From positions 1 through 16,573 of the forward strand of contig JBCCFC010000123.1 of the NCBI GenBank assembly GCA_039029935.1: a stretch of 16,573 nt of DNA. Reading direction: 5' to 3'. Both the position numbers and the translations under genes were made by a program. The stretch comes from G039029935 sp039029935. Lineage in GTDB: Bacteria; Chloroflexota; Anaerolineae; Caldilineales; Caldilineaceae. A model generated the notes under the pieces. The model worked only from the letters and a program-made list of their open reading frames with translations, had not been told where the DNA came from and did not search any database. The first letter of the stretch is position 1, and every line of letters begins with the position of its first letter. Shown here piece after piece: positions 1 through 8,062 of this stretch.

Positions 1-124
1 CTGATGGCCGGTTCGAACAATTCCGTCCAGGGCAGCTTGCCGTGACGTTGGTGCGCATACTCCAAGAGCTTGACCAGGCCGGGCACGCCGATACTCAAGC
101 CTGACTTGACCGCCTTCCCTACAG
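1..124 (-). pseudogene. ggt: Internal fragment of gamma-glutamyltransferase (Ggt)
   Basis: In the frame of the upstream ORF, this stretch encodes about 40 residues matching the region of bacterial gamma-glutamyltranspeptidases around the conserved GVPG motif and the following helix, KLLEYAHQRHGKLPW then ELFEPAI. In the family this lies in the large-subunit half, well after the normal N-terminus. The N-terminal part of the enzyme is not upstream here; the C13-family gene is there instead. The stretch is visibly richer in G+C than 125-720. The match is by motif memory, not by a search. The rest of ggt, if present, lies beyond the left edge. Confidence 0.7.
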
Positions 125-731
125 ACCGTAAAATATTGAGTACCATTTGAGCTGTGTTATTTATATTGTACTGTAAGGGATCACCAAAACGCCATCTACC
201 TGCAACAATAATAGCTGCGCCTATTGGTATCTCACTCGAAAGAGCTGATACTGAAATATTGTAATTGACATCGGGTCCAGCAGTGATACCATCAGAGTTA
301 TTTAATCTTATATAGAAGGTTTCACCCGCAGTAGCGTCGACATTGAGACGCCCCTCTGGCGTAAATGTCTCAGTCCATAAGCCAGAAGGTAGGGTGGTAC
401 AGCTTCGAAAGTAGGAAAAATCAACATCAGCAGATGAGCCATAAGGAATATCTACACGGATTTGGTAGACGCCATCTTGAGGTGCTTGGAAGAAAACCCA
501 ATCATCGTCTGCAATCTCGTGGAAATTATGGGATTGCGGGATACCGTTGGGTTGGATTTGGTGGGCAAAGATACAGTCATTATCAGGTTCATAATCATCT
601 TCACCATCCGTCTGCGCTGGTTGACCCTGCGCAGTCACAGCCAATATGTCATGAATATGTGGTGTACCAGCCCAAAGAATACAAATAAAGGTAATTATAC
701 ATAATCGAATTGTTATCTTGATGGTTTTCAT
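1..731 (-). CDS. C13-family secreted protein 5' part, fused in frame to a gamma-glutamyltransferase segment; open at window edge
   Basis: The frame starts at ATG 731-729 and stays open to the window edge (243 codons seen). An AAGGAA ribosome site lies at 742-747, 10 nt upstream. Residues 1-34 form a signal peptide close to those of the genes at 784-3744 and 8182-11133, with likely cleavage at VTA|QGQ. Residues about 47-165 are a PPC-type beta domain beginning DYEPDNDC. Residues about 169-202 are the first strand and helix of the C13 peptidase domain (AAIIVAGRWR, then NINNTAQM). From about residue 203 the protein stops resembling its relatives and reads as an internal gamma-glutamyltransferase segment (SGLSIGVPG, then HGKLPWTELFEPAI). 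The C13 catalytic His and Cys are therefore absent. The 5' end lies 52 nt after the stop of the gene at 784-3744, so co-transcription is plausible. Whether the fusion is real or an assembly error cannot be told from the sequence. Confidence 0.75.
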   Translation of the reverse strand, partial: MKTIKITIRLCIITFICILWAGTPHIHDILAVTAQGQPAQTDGEDDYEPDNDCIFAHQIQPNGIPQSHNFHEIADDDWVFFQAPQDGVYQIRVDIPYGSSADVDFSYFRSCTTLPSGLWTETFTPEGRLNVDATAGETFYIRLNNSDGITAGPDVNYNISVSALSSEIPIGAAIIVAGRWRFGDPLQYNINNTAQMVLNILRSVGKAVKSGLSIGVPGLVKLLEYAHQRHGKLPWTELFEPAI

Positions 732-741
732 GGTTAATCCA

Positions 742-747
742 TTCCTT
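742..747 (-). promoter_or_regulatory. Ribosome binding site of the gene at 1-731
   Basis: AAGGAA on the minus strand, 10 nt before ATG 731-729. A nearer ATG at 742-740 is followed at once by a stop codon (ATG GAT TAA), so the 731 start is preferred. Confidence 0.55.
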
Positions 748-783
748 ATCCGAGACGTAATTATTGACAATTCAGCACCGAAC

Positions 784-3744
784 TCAACGGCTCACCACAG
801 GCAAAAACAGCTTCACGTTCGTATCCACCGCCAACACCACTGGCTGTGCCGTCAACTCATCCTCATCCGTAGCATGGATAACCACGTGATAGATGCCGCT
901 CTCGCTAAAGCCGGGGTAGTTGCCTTGGTACATGTCGGGGCCGAGTTCGGCGTGAGGCGTGAGCAGAATGCGGTCGAGGGCGGCGTCGGTGTTGATTTCG
1001 CCGTCGCTGGTGGGTGGTGTGTAGTCGGGTGGGTAGACAACGGCCCAGACAGCTTCAACGCCTTGGTCGTCGCGCACTTCGACATGGAATGTGCCGCGAC
1101 GGTCGATGATGCGGGTGGGTGGGTCGGCGTGGACAATGAAGGGGGGCCATTTGGTGCTAAAGGTTCCTTCATACTCAAAGCCGCGTGCTGCGGCCACAAA
1201 GACATCATCGTCCTCGTTGGGGATGCCATCACCGTCGCCATCCAGCCAAGGGTCTTGGTAAGTAAAGTTGCTCTGCGCGGATTCTTTGGCGCGCTGGAAG
1301 GCGATGGGCAGGTTGTCGCTCATGTTCAGACGGGTGATGAAGGTGTCGGAGAACTGGATACCACCGTCGCTGGCATAGGCATCCGAATCATCGCTGGTCG
1401 AAGTAATGATGAGCCGTCCGGGTCTGCTGATGCTGCCGCCACTCGAATCGGGAGAGATGAAGCTGCCCGAATAGCAGGCTTCGACAATGACATTGACCTT
1501 GAGATCAGGGGTATCTTCCTCCAGATCATGCAGCCAGTCATCCAACTCGTTGGGCGTGAGGTATTCTTCGTTGGGTTCATCGAGATAGAGCAGGTTACGC
1601 TCGCCGTGGTCGATGAGATAGAGTGTCAATGCTTGTTCTGCGCTGACCCGTTCTGCAGCCCATTCGCGGATGCCATCGCGCAGATTGAGTGCAGTCGCCT
1701 CCTTATCATAGCCGATAAGCTCTGAATCGGTGGCGAGAAACAGGATATCCCCCGCAGCCACACCTTTGTTTTGGAAGAGTTGATAGGCTTTTTGGGCGGT
1801 ATGATTGATATTGTCTTGTAGCGTATCTATTGTGCGATATCGCCCTGCCAGAATAATCACCGCTCCTGTGGGTGGCTCAGAGGGTAATTTACGTACCGAG
1901 ATTTCATAGCGAACATGAGGTCCAAAGACGTTGATCTTCACATGTTTGAGTTTGATGAAGAATTGTTGATTGGCTTCGGCGTCTACATGGAATTTTATCC
2001 CGGGTGCATTTCGCTGATTGACATCTTCCTTTGAGCCAGAGTGACAATCGCTGTAATAGATCAAATCCACATCGGCAAGGGAACCAGTCGGGACACTAAC
2101 ATCAATCAGGTAGAAATCATCCGTCGGGGCTGTGAAGGTAAGCCAGTCGCGGTCATTGGGTGTATGGAAGGTGTGGGTTTGCGCGATACCATCGGGTTCG
2201 ATAGGCGTGGCATTGGCGCATTGATTGTTATCTTCGTAGGCATCACCGCCTATTGGTCCACCGAATGTGATGGTAGGTGTTGCTGTTGGATGGGGTGTGG
2301 ATGAAGGTGTATTTGTCAGCGTTGATGTAGAGGAAGGGGTTGGTGTTTTTATAGGCGTATTTGTTGGGATTGATGTAGCAGTTGGAGTGAGTATCAGTGT
2401 ATCAGTTGGCGTAGATGAAGGTGTACTTGTTGGTCGAGGGGTGCTTGTCGATATCAGCACACCTGTAGCTGTAGATGTTGGAGTCGACGTATTACTGGCT
2501 TGACCACCTCCGCCAGCTAAGGAACCTGCGTACTGGAATCCTCTTGTATCAGCAATTGCCATATCTTGGTCTTCGTTTGGTATACCATCACCATCGGCAT
2601 CGAGCCAGGGATTTTGCGAGGGGTAGAGGGCGTCAATAATATTGGTTGCCGCCTCAAAGGTTTCAGCCAAGCTAAAATTTTGACTCAGTTTGACTATAAA
2701 GGTGTCGGTAAAGTGTACGCCATTGCGCGAGGCGTACGTATCATTGTCTCTATCCGTAGAGGTGATGATGACGCGGTTTGTATGGCTGATGCTATTGTTT
2801 GCGTCGATAAAACTGCCTGAATGAGTAGCGTCGATTATGATGTTGCTTTTAAGGTCGGGAACATTGGCCTCCAAGGTAGTTAGCCATTCATCAAGCATTC
2901 TGGGTGTCAGCAATTGGTTGCTCACTGCGTCAAGATAGAACGCCTCACGCATACCATGCGAAATCATGTAGATTGTAAGGGCTTGGGTTGTACTCACCCG
3001 TTCTGCTGCCCACTGCGTGATTGCTCTTTCGAGATGGGTAAGTGTGGCCGAATCGTCATATCCTACGATTGAGGAGTTGGTGGCGAGGAAGTAGATATCA
3101 TCGGCATCTACACCCTTTCCTTGAAACAGATGAAACATAGCCTCAGCGACATCATTAATATTGTCTTGTACTGGGTCATTATGGCGAAGCCGACCAGCTA
3201 CAATGATAACGGCACCAGTAGCTGGTTCTTCAACAAGGGAACGAACGGAGATAGTATAGGTGACATCAGCCCCTGCAACGCTGACATCCACGTTGCTCAG
3301 TTCTATATAAAATGTCTGCCCAGCGGTGGCATTGACAGTAATTCTTACTCCACGTGCAAATGGTTCTTGCCACGGGTCTTGGGATGCGTTATCACAGCCT
3401 ATGTAGTCAACTAACCCAACATTTGCAGGTGAACTAAAGGGGATATCAACCAAAATTTGATATTCACCATCATGAGGTGCTTGGAAGTATACCCAATCGG
3501 TGTCTCCAGTTTCGTGGAAGGTATGTGTTTGGGCAATGCCATTTGTTTGAATTTGGCGAGCGAATTCGCATTGATTGTCGTTCTCGTACTCATCCGGCGG
3601 TGACGGCATAGGAGTAGGGGTAGCAGTCTGCATTGGTTGACTCTGTGCAGTAACAACCAAAGTATCATGAATATGCGGCGCACCAGTCCACAACACACAA
3701 ATAACGGCAACAATCAGTCCATGTACCACAGCTTTGATGTTCAT
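784..3744 (-). CDS. Secreted double-unit C13 (legumain-like) peptidase: inactive first unit, intact second unit
   Basis: 986 residues from the chosen ATG at 3744, which has AAGGAG at 3755-3760; an in-frame ATG 26 codons upstream (3822) lacks both this and a signal-peptide start. Signal peptide 1-33 (cleavage likely VTA|QSQ). PPC domain 1: about 51-168. C13 domain 1: about 176-408, with H263 in ISHG, but the catalytic position reads DATHSGSF, so Cys is replaced by T307. A calcium-loop motif DADGDGIPNED follows at 382-392. Thr-Pro linker: about 417-492. PPC domain 2: about 500-618. C13 domain 2: about 626-860, with H713 in IDHG and C757 in EACYSGSF. Second calcium loop at about 835-846. Ig-like C-terminal domain about 866-976, ending LPVVSR. 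Unit 1 resembles the genes at 8182-11133 and 1-731; unit 2 resembles those at 3985-8037 and 11460-14147, which suggests origin by fusion of two paralogues. Likely extracellular Asn/Asp-specific protease; the substrate is unknown. Confidence 0.88.
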   Translation of the reverse strand: MNIKAVVHGLIVAVICVLWTGAPHIHDTLVVTAQSQPMQTATPTPMPSPPDEYENDNQCEFARQIQTNGIAQTHTFHETGDTDWVYFQAPHDGEYQILVDIPFSSPANVGLVDYIGCDNASQDPWQEPFARGVRITVNATAGQTFYIELSNVDVSVAGADVTYTISVRSLVEEPATGAVIIVAGRLRHNDPVQDNINDVAEAMFHLFQGKGVDADDIYFLATNSSIVGYDDSATLTHLERAITQWAAERVSTTQALTIYMISHGMREAFYLDAVSNQLLTPRMLDEWLTTLEANVPDLKSNIIIDATHSGSFIDANNSISHTNRVIITSTDRDNDTYASRNGVHFTDTFIVKLSQNFSLAETFEAATNIIDALYPSQNPWLDADGDGIPNEDQDMAIADTRGFQYAGSLAGGGGQASNTSTPTSTATGVLISTSTPRPTSTPSSTPTDTLILTPTATSIPTNTPIKTPTPSSTSTLTNTPSSTPHPTATPTITFGGPIGGDAYEDNNQCANATPIEPDGIAQTHTFHTPNDRDWLTFTAPTDDFYLIDVSVPTGSLADVDLIYYSDCHSGSKEDVNQRNAPGIKFHVDAEANQQFFIKLKHVKINVFGPHVRYEISVRKLPSEPPTGAVIILAGRYRTIDTLQDNINHTAQKAYQLFQNKGVAAGDILFLATDSELIGYDKEATALNLRDGIREWAAERVSAEQALTLYLIDHGERNLLYLDEPNEEYLTPNELDDWLHDLEEDTPDLKVNVIVEACYSGSFISPDSSGGSISRPGRLIITSTSDDSDAYASDGGIQFSDTFITRLNMSDNLPIAFQRAKESAQSNFTYQDPWLDGDGDGIPNEDDDVFVAAARGFEYEGTFSTKWPPFIVHADPPTRIIDRRGTFHVEVRDDQGVEAVWAVVYPPDYTPPTSDGEINTDAALDRILLTPHAELGPDMYQGNYPGFSESGIYHVVIHATDEDELTAQPVVLAVDTNVKLFLPVVSR
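2269..2496 (-). repeat. Thr-Pro-rich linker coding repeat
   Basis: Codes residues about 417-492 of the gene at 784-3744, a low-complexity string of STPT, NTPT and TATP words between the two PPC-C13 units. Such linkers are flexible, protease-resistant and rich in potential O-glycosylation sites. Their DNA words recur and are prone to slippage. Confidence 0.85.
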
Positions 3745-3754
3745 CAATGTTTTG

Positions 3755-3760
3755 CTCCTT
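3755..3760 (-). promoter_or_regulatory. Ribosome binding site deciding the start of the gene at 784-3744
   Basis: AAGGAG on the minus strand, 10 nt before ATG 3744-3742. It selects this Met, which begins a proper signal peptide, over the in-frame ATG at 3822. Confidence 0.7.
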
Positions 3761-3895
3761 GTTGAGAATTCCATATGGGTCCAATGACGGCTCGTACACG
3801 CGCACCCATCGCCAACACCCATGCCGCAGCCACAATGGTGTGGGCATGTAGCTACGCATAAGTGTTGGCATGGGACAGACGATTCATATCATTCT

Positions 3896-3925
3896 ACTAT
3901 ATCAAACGGGGTGTTGGTTTTCCAA
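3896..3925 (-). promoter_or_regulatory. Candidate sigma-70-like promoter upstream of the gene at 784-3744
   Basis: On the minus strand, TTGGAA (3925-3920) and TATAGT (3901-3896) are separated by 18 nt in the A/T-rich part of the 240-nt gap between two peptidase genes. The -10 box is one base from TATAAT, but the -35 box is weak. Transcription would start near 3889. The rest of this gap shows no gene. Confidence 0.3.
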
Positions 3926-3984
3926 AATAGGCAATCGAATTGTTGCATAAGGGTAGTATGCAGTCAAGACCTTCCGGAGGTGGA

Positions 3985-6900
3985 TTACCGCTTTACCGTT
4001 GGCAGATAAACATTATGGGTCACTGTCTCTGTGTCCACAACCATCACAACGGGCTGTGCCTGCAAATCATCGTTGTCGGTGGCGTGGATGAAGATGTGAT
4101 GGACACCAGCTGCGATAAATTCGTACTCAGTGGTATACACACCTTCTGTATCATTACCCGAAGTGCGTGACAATGGAATGCGTTCTTGGCGTTGGGGATT
4201 GAGTTCGCCGTCGTTGGTAGGTGGGGTGTAGTCAGGTGGGTAGACAACGGCCCAGACATCTTTGACGCCTTGGTCGTCGCGCACTTCGACGCTGAATGTG
4301 CTGCGACGGTCGGTGATGCTGGTGGGCGGGTCAGCGTGGATGATGAAGGGAGGCCATTTATTTATGTCCAAGGTTCCTCCATACTCAAAGCCCCGTGTTG
4401 CAGCCACAAAGACATCAGCGTCCTCGTTGGGGATACCATCGCCGTCACCATCCAGCCAAGGGTCTTGGAAGGTGAAGTTACGCTGGGCAGCTTCTCTGGC
4501 GCGGCTGAAGGCGGTGGGCAGGTTATCGCCCATGTGCAGACGGGTGATGAAGGTGTCGGAGAACTGGATACCTTCGTCGCTGGCATAGGCGTCAGAATCG
4601 TCGCTGGTCGTAGTAATGATCAGTCGTCCTGGTCTGCTGATGCTGCCGTCAATGGGGTCAATAAAACTGCCCGAATAGCAGGCTTCGACAATGACATTGA
4701 CCTTGAGTCCCGGCACAACTTCCTCTAATTCATGCAGCCAGCCATCCAACTCGGTCGGCGTGAGGTATTCCTCATTGAGGTCATCCAGATAGAGCAAATC
4801 ACGTTCGCCATGGTCGATGAGATAGAGCGTCAAAGCCTGTTCTGCACTGACCCGCTCGGCTGCCCATTCGCGGATACCATCACGCAGATTGGATGCGGTC
4901 GCCAAATCGTCATACCCCGCAAGTTCGGGATCGGTCGCCAAAAAGAGGATATCCTCCGCCTTTACTCCTTTGGACTGGAAGAGATGGTAGACTTTTTCAC
5001 CCGTACGATTGATGTTGTCCTGTAATGAATCGGTTGTGTGCCGTCGCCCCGCCACGATGATCACCGCACCCGTTGGTTGCTCAGTCGCTTTTTTGCGTAT
5101 GGAGAGTTCATAGCGCACATTGGGACCAAAGGTGTTGGTGTCAATGTGATTGAGTTTGATGAAGAACTGTTGATTGGCTGCGGCATTAACTTCGAGTTTC
5201 GCCCCCGGTGCGGCTCGTTCATCCACGGTCCCTTGTTGAGACTCAGGGGCACAAGCAGTGTAATAGCTCAAATCAACATCTGCTCGTGAGCCTGTTGGAA
5301 CGCTGATATCAATGAGATAGACACCAGCAGTGGGGGCGGTAAATGTCGCCCAATCGCTGTCAGCCGCATCATGAAAAGTATACTGTTGGGGAACGCCAAT
5401 GGTGTTGATGGGGCGGGCAGCATCACACGAATCATCGGGTTCATAGGCATCGGTCAAACCATCACTGGGGGGCGCAAGTGTGGGGGTGGCTGTGCTGGTG
5501 GGCATGGGGGTATTGATGGCGGTAGCGGTCGGTGTCGCTGTGGCTGTTGGTGGGACGGATGAACAGACTTGGGTCACGCTGGCCGCTGGTGCGGTGAAGC
5601 CTGTTTGTGCGGTGCAGTACTCGATGCGGATGCGACCCTCACCGCCAGCACCAGCACTTGGGTCCTGTGTGCCTTTGCCGCCACGCCCTCCCTGCGCATA
5701 GATGGCGGTTTTGATATGAATTTGGTCGGCTTGGATAAAGATGCTGCCGCCAGCCCCACCGCCACCGCCAGCCATGCCAATGCCACTGCCGCCACACGAG
5801 GCGTCTTGACAAGCATCGCCACCAACCGCACCGTTGCTGTCAATTGCACCGATATGATCAATGGATTGCGCAAAGATTGCAATGATGCCACCACCATTGC
5901 CACCACCGCCGGGCGCACCACCATCGCCATCGGCTCCCCCTTCGCCACCAGCACCACCAAAATGCATACTGGTCAATTCTGAGTTGCCGACTACACCACC
6001 GCCTTGACCGCCGGGATGACTGCCAATGGGGTTGTCATCGCCTGCTTCGCCTTGGCTACCATTGCCACCACCACCGCCAGCCCCCCCATCACCGCTGGTG
6101 TTGTTCTGTCCTTCGCCGCCACCACCACCGTTGCCATTGACGACAGTGAATTTACTGCCAACGCCAAATGAGCCTTCGCCCTGTGTGCCTGTTTCTTGGC
6201 GGTAGACTGGGTTGTGCGATGTACCGCGAAAGCCATAGCCATTGGCATGAATGGTTCCCCGCACTGCCAATTCCCCGTTACACAGCACAGCAAAAATACC
6301 GCCGACCGTGCCATCCCACGCCATCAGTGGTGTGACCGTCCCCGTGACGGCGCAAGTCGTATATTGGGGAACACGGAGAATCTGCGCATGGTTGTGTTCA
6401 TCGCTGGTGTAGGTGCATTGCAGTGCATTCTCTAGCGTATAGTTTGCACTGCTCTCACTAAAATCAGACCCTGCACGGTTTAGCTCCCAACAGCCCGCCT
6501 CTGCGCCTTGGGTTTGATGGAGCAGGACAACATCACCGGGGTTGATCCGTTCGACGTGATGCGCATTGGTGACATTCACGCTGGTTGCACCCACTGTCCC
6601 GCTGACCGAGCCGAGGCCAAATCCGTTGTCATTGTCAAGGTTGCCGCTGGTGGGCATCTCGCCATCACGTCCATCACCATAGGTATTGGGTGCAGTCGGC
6701 GTCGAGGTTGGTGTTGCGGTCGGCGTCGGGGTTGATGGATTACAGCTAATTTGTGCAACGCTGGCGACAGGTGCGGTGACACCCGATTGCTCGCTACAAT
6801 ATTCGATCCGAATGCGCCCACTGCCACCCGCACCCGCTTCAGCGTCTAGTGTGCCTTGTCCGCCGCTGCCACCCTGAGCCGTAATCGATGTGCTGTTTTG

Positions 6901-8037
6901 AAGTTGGTCGGTTTGGATAAAGATGCTGCCGCCAGCCCCGCCGCCACCACCAGCCATGCCAATCCCCCGACCGCCACCGCAGTCTTGGCAAGCATCACCG
7001 CCAGCGTCACCGTTACTGTGTAGTGCACCACCCTGTTGAATGGACTGTGCAAAGATGGCAATGATGCCACCGCCATCGCCACCACCGCCAGGGTTGCCAC
7101 CATCACCATCGGCACCCCCTTCACCACCAGCCCCACCCAAATGCATATTGGTGAGTGCCGAATTCCCGACTATGCCACCACCGCGACCACCCAAATGGTT
7201 GCTCAGAGGGTCATCGTCGCCTTTTTCACCTTTGCTGCCATTGCCGCCGCCACCGCCAGCACCGCCATCACCAGGTGTGTGTCCTTCGCCGCCACCACCA
7301 CCATTGCCATTGACAACGGCGGATTGGCTACCAATACCAAACAAGCCTTCCCCCTGTGTGCCTGTACTTCGACGATGCAGTGCCTCGTGTGATGTGCCAC
7401 GAAAGCCATAGCCATCGGCATGAAGCGTCCCTGTCACCTGCATCTCGCCGTTGCACATCACAGCAAAGATGCCGCCGACCGTGCCATCCCACGCCATCAA
7501 CGGTGTGACGGTGCCTGTGACGGTGCAGGTGGCATATTGGGGGACACGGAGAATTTGTGCATGGTTGCTGCCTTCATCGCTGGTGTAGGTACATTGTAGT
7601 GGGTTCGCCAGCGTATAGGTTGCACTGCTTTCACCGAAATCAGACGCTGCACGGTTTAGCTCCCAGCAGCCTGCACCCTCACCTTGGGTTTGATGCAGCA
7701 GAACGACATCGCCCGGATTGATTCGTTCGACGTGATGTGCATTGGTGACATCGACGTTGGTTGCGCCCATCATGCCATTGACCGAGCCGACGCCAAAGCC
7801 ATTGTCATTGTCAAGGTTGCCGTCGGTGGGCATCGCACCATCGCGCCCATCCCCAAACAACGGGATGTCAGTCGCATGGGTTCGTGGATTGAGCACGGGT
7901 GCTGGATTTGTTTGCAGGATTGTTTGGGACGCTGTTTGGGCATAGGTTGAAACGGATGTATGACCGATGATGCTGGTCATGAGCATGAGTGCTGTACAGA
8001 TCAATAAAAATGGCAGCGTTGATTTGATTCGATCCAT
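3985..8037 (-). CDS. Secreted C13 (legumain-like) peptidase with duplicated glycine-rich solenoid domain
   Basis: 1350 residues; ATG 8037 has AAGGAG at 8044-8049, 6 nt upstream. Signal peptide about 1-33 (likely TYA|QTA). Two tandem copies of a domain of about 375 residues follow (about 61-434 and 453-827). Each starts GDGRDG, contains NAHHVERINPGDVVLLHQTQ, then long Gly-rich blocks (GGGGG, GAGGSIFIQ) and ends GRIRIEYC. Such Gly-rich blocks are usually beta-solenoid-like extracellular modules. A short Thr-Pro linker separates the copies and another (829-857) precedes the PPC domain (about 862-982). The C13 domain (about 988-1222) keeps H1076 in IDHG and C1120 in EACYSGSF. A calcium-loop motif DGDGDGIPNED is at 1196-1206. 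An Ig-like domain follows at about 1228-1338, and the protein ends LPTVKR. The predicted role is a surface or secreted protease on a large structural or adhesive stalk. The assignment to peptidase family C13 rests on the two motifs and their spacing. Confidence 0.9.
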   Translation of the reverse strand: MDRIKSTLPFLLICTALMLMTSIIGHTSVSTYAQTASQTILQTNPAPVLNPRTHATDIPLFGDGRDGAMPTDGNLDNDNGFGVGSVNGMMGATNVDVTNAHHVERINPGDVVLLHQTQGEGAGCWELNRAASDFGESSATYTLANPLQCTYTSDEGSNHAQILRVPQYATCTVTGTVTPLMAWDGTVGGIFAVMCNGEMQVTGTLHADGYGFRGTSHEALHRRSTGTQGEGLFGIGSQSAVVNGNGGGGGEGHTPGDGGAGGGGGNGSKGEKGDDDPLSNHLGGRGGGIVGNSALTNMHLGGAGGEGGADGDGGNPGGGGDGGGIIAIFAQSIQQGGALHSNGDAGGDACQDCGGGRGIGMAGGGGGAGGSIFIQTDQLQNSTSITAQGGSGGQGTLDAEAGAGGSGRIRIEYCSEQSGVTAPVASVAQISCNPSTPTPTATPTSTPTAPNTYGDGRDGEMPTSGNLDNDNGFGLGSVSGTVGATSVNVTNAHHVERINPGDVVLLHQTQGAEAGCWELNRAGSDFSESSANYTLENALQCTYTSDEHNHAQILRVPQYTTCAVTGTVTPLMAWDGTVGGIFAVLCNGELAVRGTIHANGYGFRGTSHNPVYRQETGTQGEGSFGVGSKFTVVNGNGGGGGEGQNNTSGDGGAGGGGGNGSQGEAGDDNPIGSHPGGQGGGVVGNSELTSMHFGGAGGEGGADGDGGAPGGGGNGGGIIAIFAQSIDHIGAIDSNGAVGGDACQDASCGGSGIGMAGGGGGAGGSIFIQADQIHIKTAIYAQGGRGGKGTQDPSAGAGGEGRIRIEYCTAQTGFTAPAASVTQVCSSVPPTATATPTATAINTPMPTSTATPTLAPPSDGLTDAYEPDDSCDAARPINTIGVPQQYTFHDAADSDWATFTAPTAGVYLIDISVPTGSRADVDLSYYTACAPESQQGTVDERAAPGAKLEVNAAANQQFFIKLNHIDTNTFGPNVRYELSIRKKATEQPTGAVIIVAGRRHTTDSLQDNINRTGEKVYHLFQSKGVKAEDILFLATDPELAGYDDLATASNLRDGIREWAAERVSAEQALTLYLIDHGERDLLYLDDLNEEYLTPTELDGWLHELEEVVPGLKVNVIVEACYSGSFIDPIDGSISRPGRLIITTTSDDSDAYASDEGIQFSDTFITRLHMGDNLPTAFSRAREAAQRNFTFQDPWLDGDGDGIPNEDADVFVAATRGFEYGGTLDINKWPPFIIHADPPTSITDRRSTFSVEVRDDQGVKDVWAVVYPPDYTPPTNDGELNPQRQERIPLSRTSGNDTEGVYTTEYEFIAAGVHHIFIHATDNDDLQAQPVVMVVDTETVTHNVYLPTVKR
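5580..6684 (-). repeat. Glycine-rich domain, copy 2 of a tandem intragenic duplication
   Basis: Codes residues about 452-820 of the gene at 3985-8037, colinear with copy 1. It has the extra insertion NNTS in the first Gly block and ACQDASCGG in place of ACQDCGGG, so the copies have diverged a little since duplication. Confidence 0.85.
6772..7857 (-). repeat. Glycine-rich domain, copy 1 of a tandem intragenic duplication
   Basis: Codes residues about 61-422 of the gene at 3985-8037. Copy 2 lies at about 5580-6684. The copies share the same block order and long identical words such as NAHHVERINPGDVV and TPLMAWDGTVGGIFAV. They differ by small indels in the Gly blocks. Confidence 0.85.
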
Positions 8038-8043
8038 GAATTA

Positions 8044-8049
8044 CTCCTT
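8044..8049 (-). promoter_or_regulatory. Ribosome binding site of the gene at 3985-8037
   Basis: AAGGAG on the minus strand, 6 nt before ATG 8037-8035; the ATG begins a clear signal peptide. Confidence 0.7.
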
Positions 8050-8062
8050 ATGGAATCAGTTG

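Noticed and set aside
784..813. C-terminal LPxVxR as a sortase LPXTG signal
   Set aside because: No hydrophobic segment or further residues follow, and the Thr-Gly pair is missing, so known sortase recognition does not fit.
718..1725. Long plus-strand open frame (335 codons) opposite the gene at 784-3744
   Set aside because: It lies wholly antisense to a well-supported domain, has no ribosome site or recognisable motif, and mirrors codon bias of the real gene.
1300..2000. Peptidase units as metacaspases or caspases (family C14)
   Set aside because: The Cys motif EACYSGSF and His motif IDHG fit C13 legumain-type enzymes better than the metacaspase DCCHSG and SGHG motifs.
3745..3822. Upstream in-frame start for the gene at 784-3744
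   Set aside because: The extra 26 residues are polar and Cys-rich, not a signal peptide, and a good ribosome site serves the ATG at 3744.
7040..7411. Pro-rich plus-strand open frame
   Set aside because: Antisense of the Gly-rich domain (GGN codons read as NCC); low complexity with no start signal.
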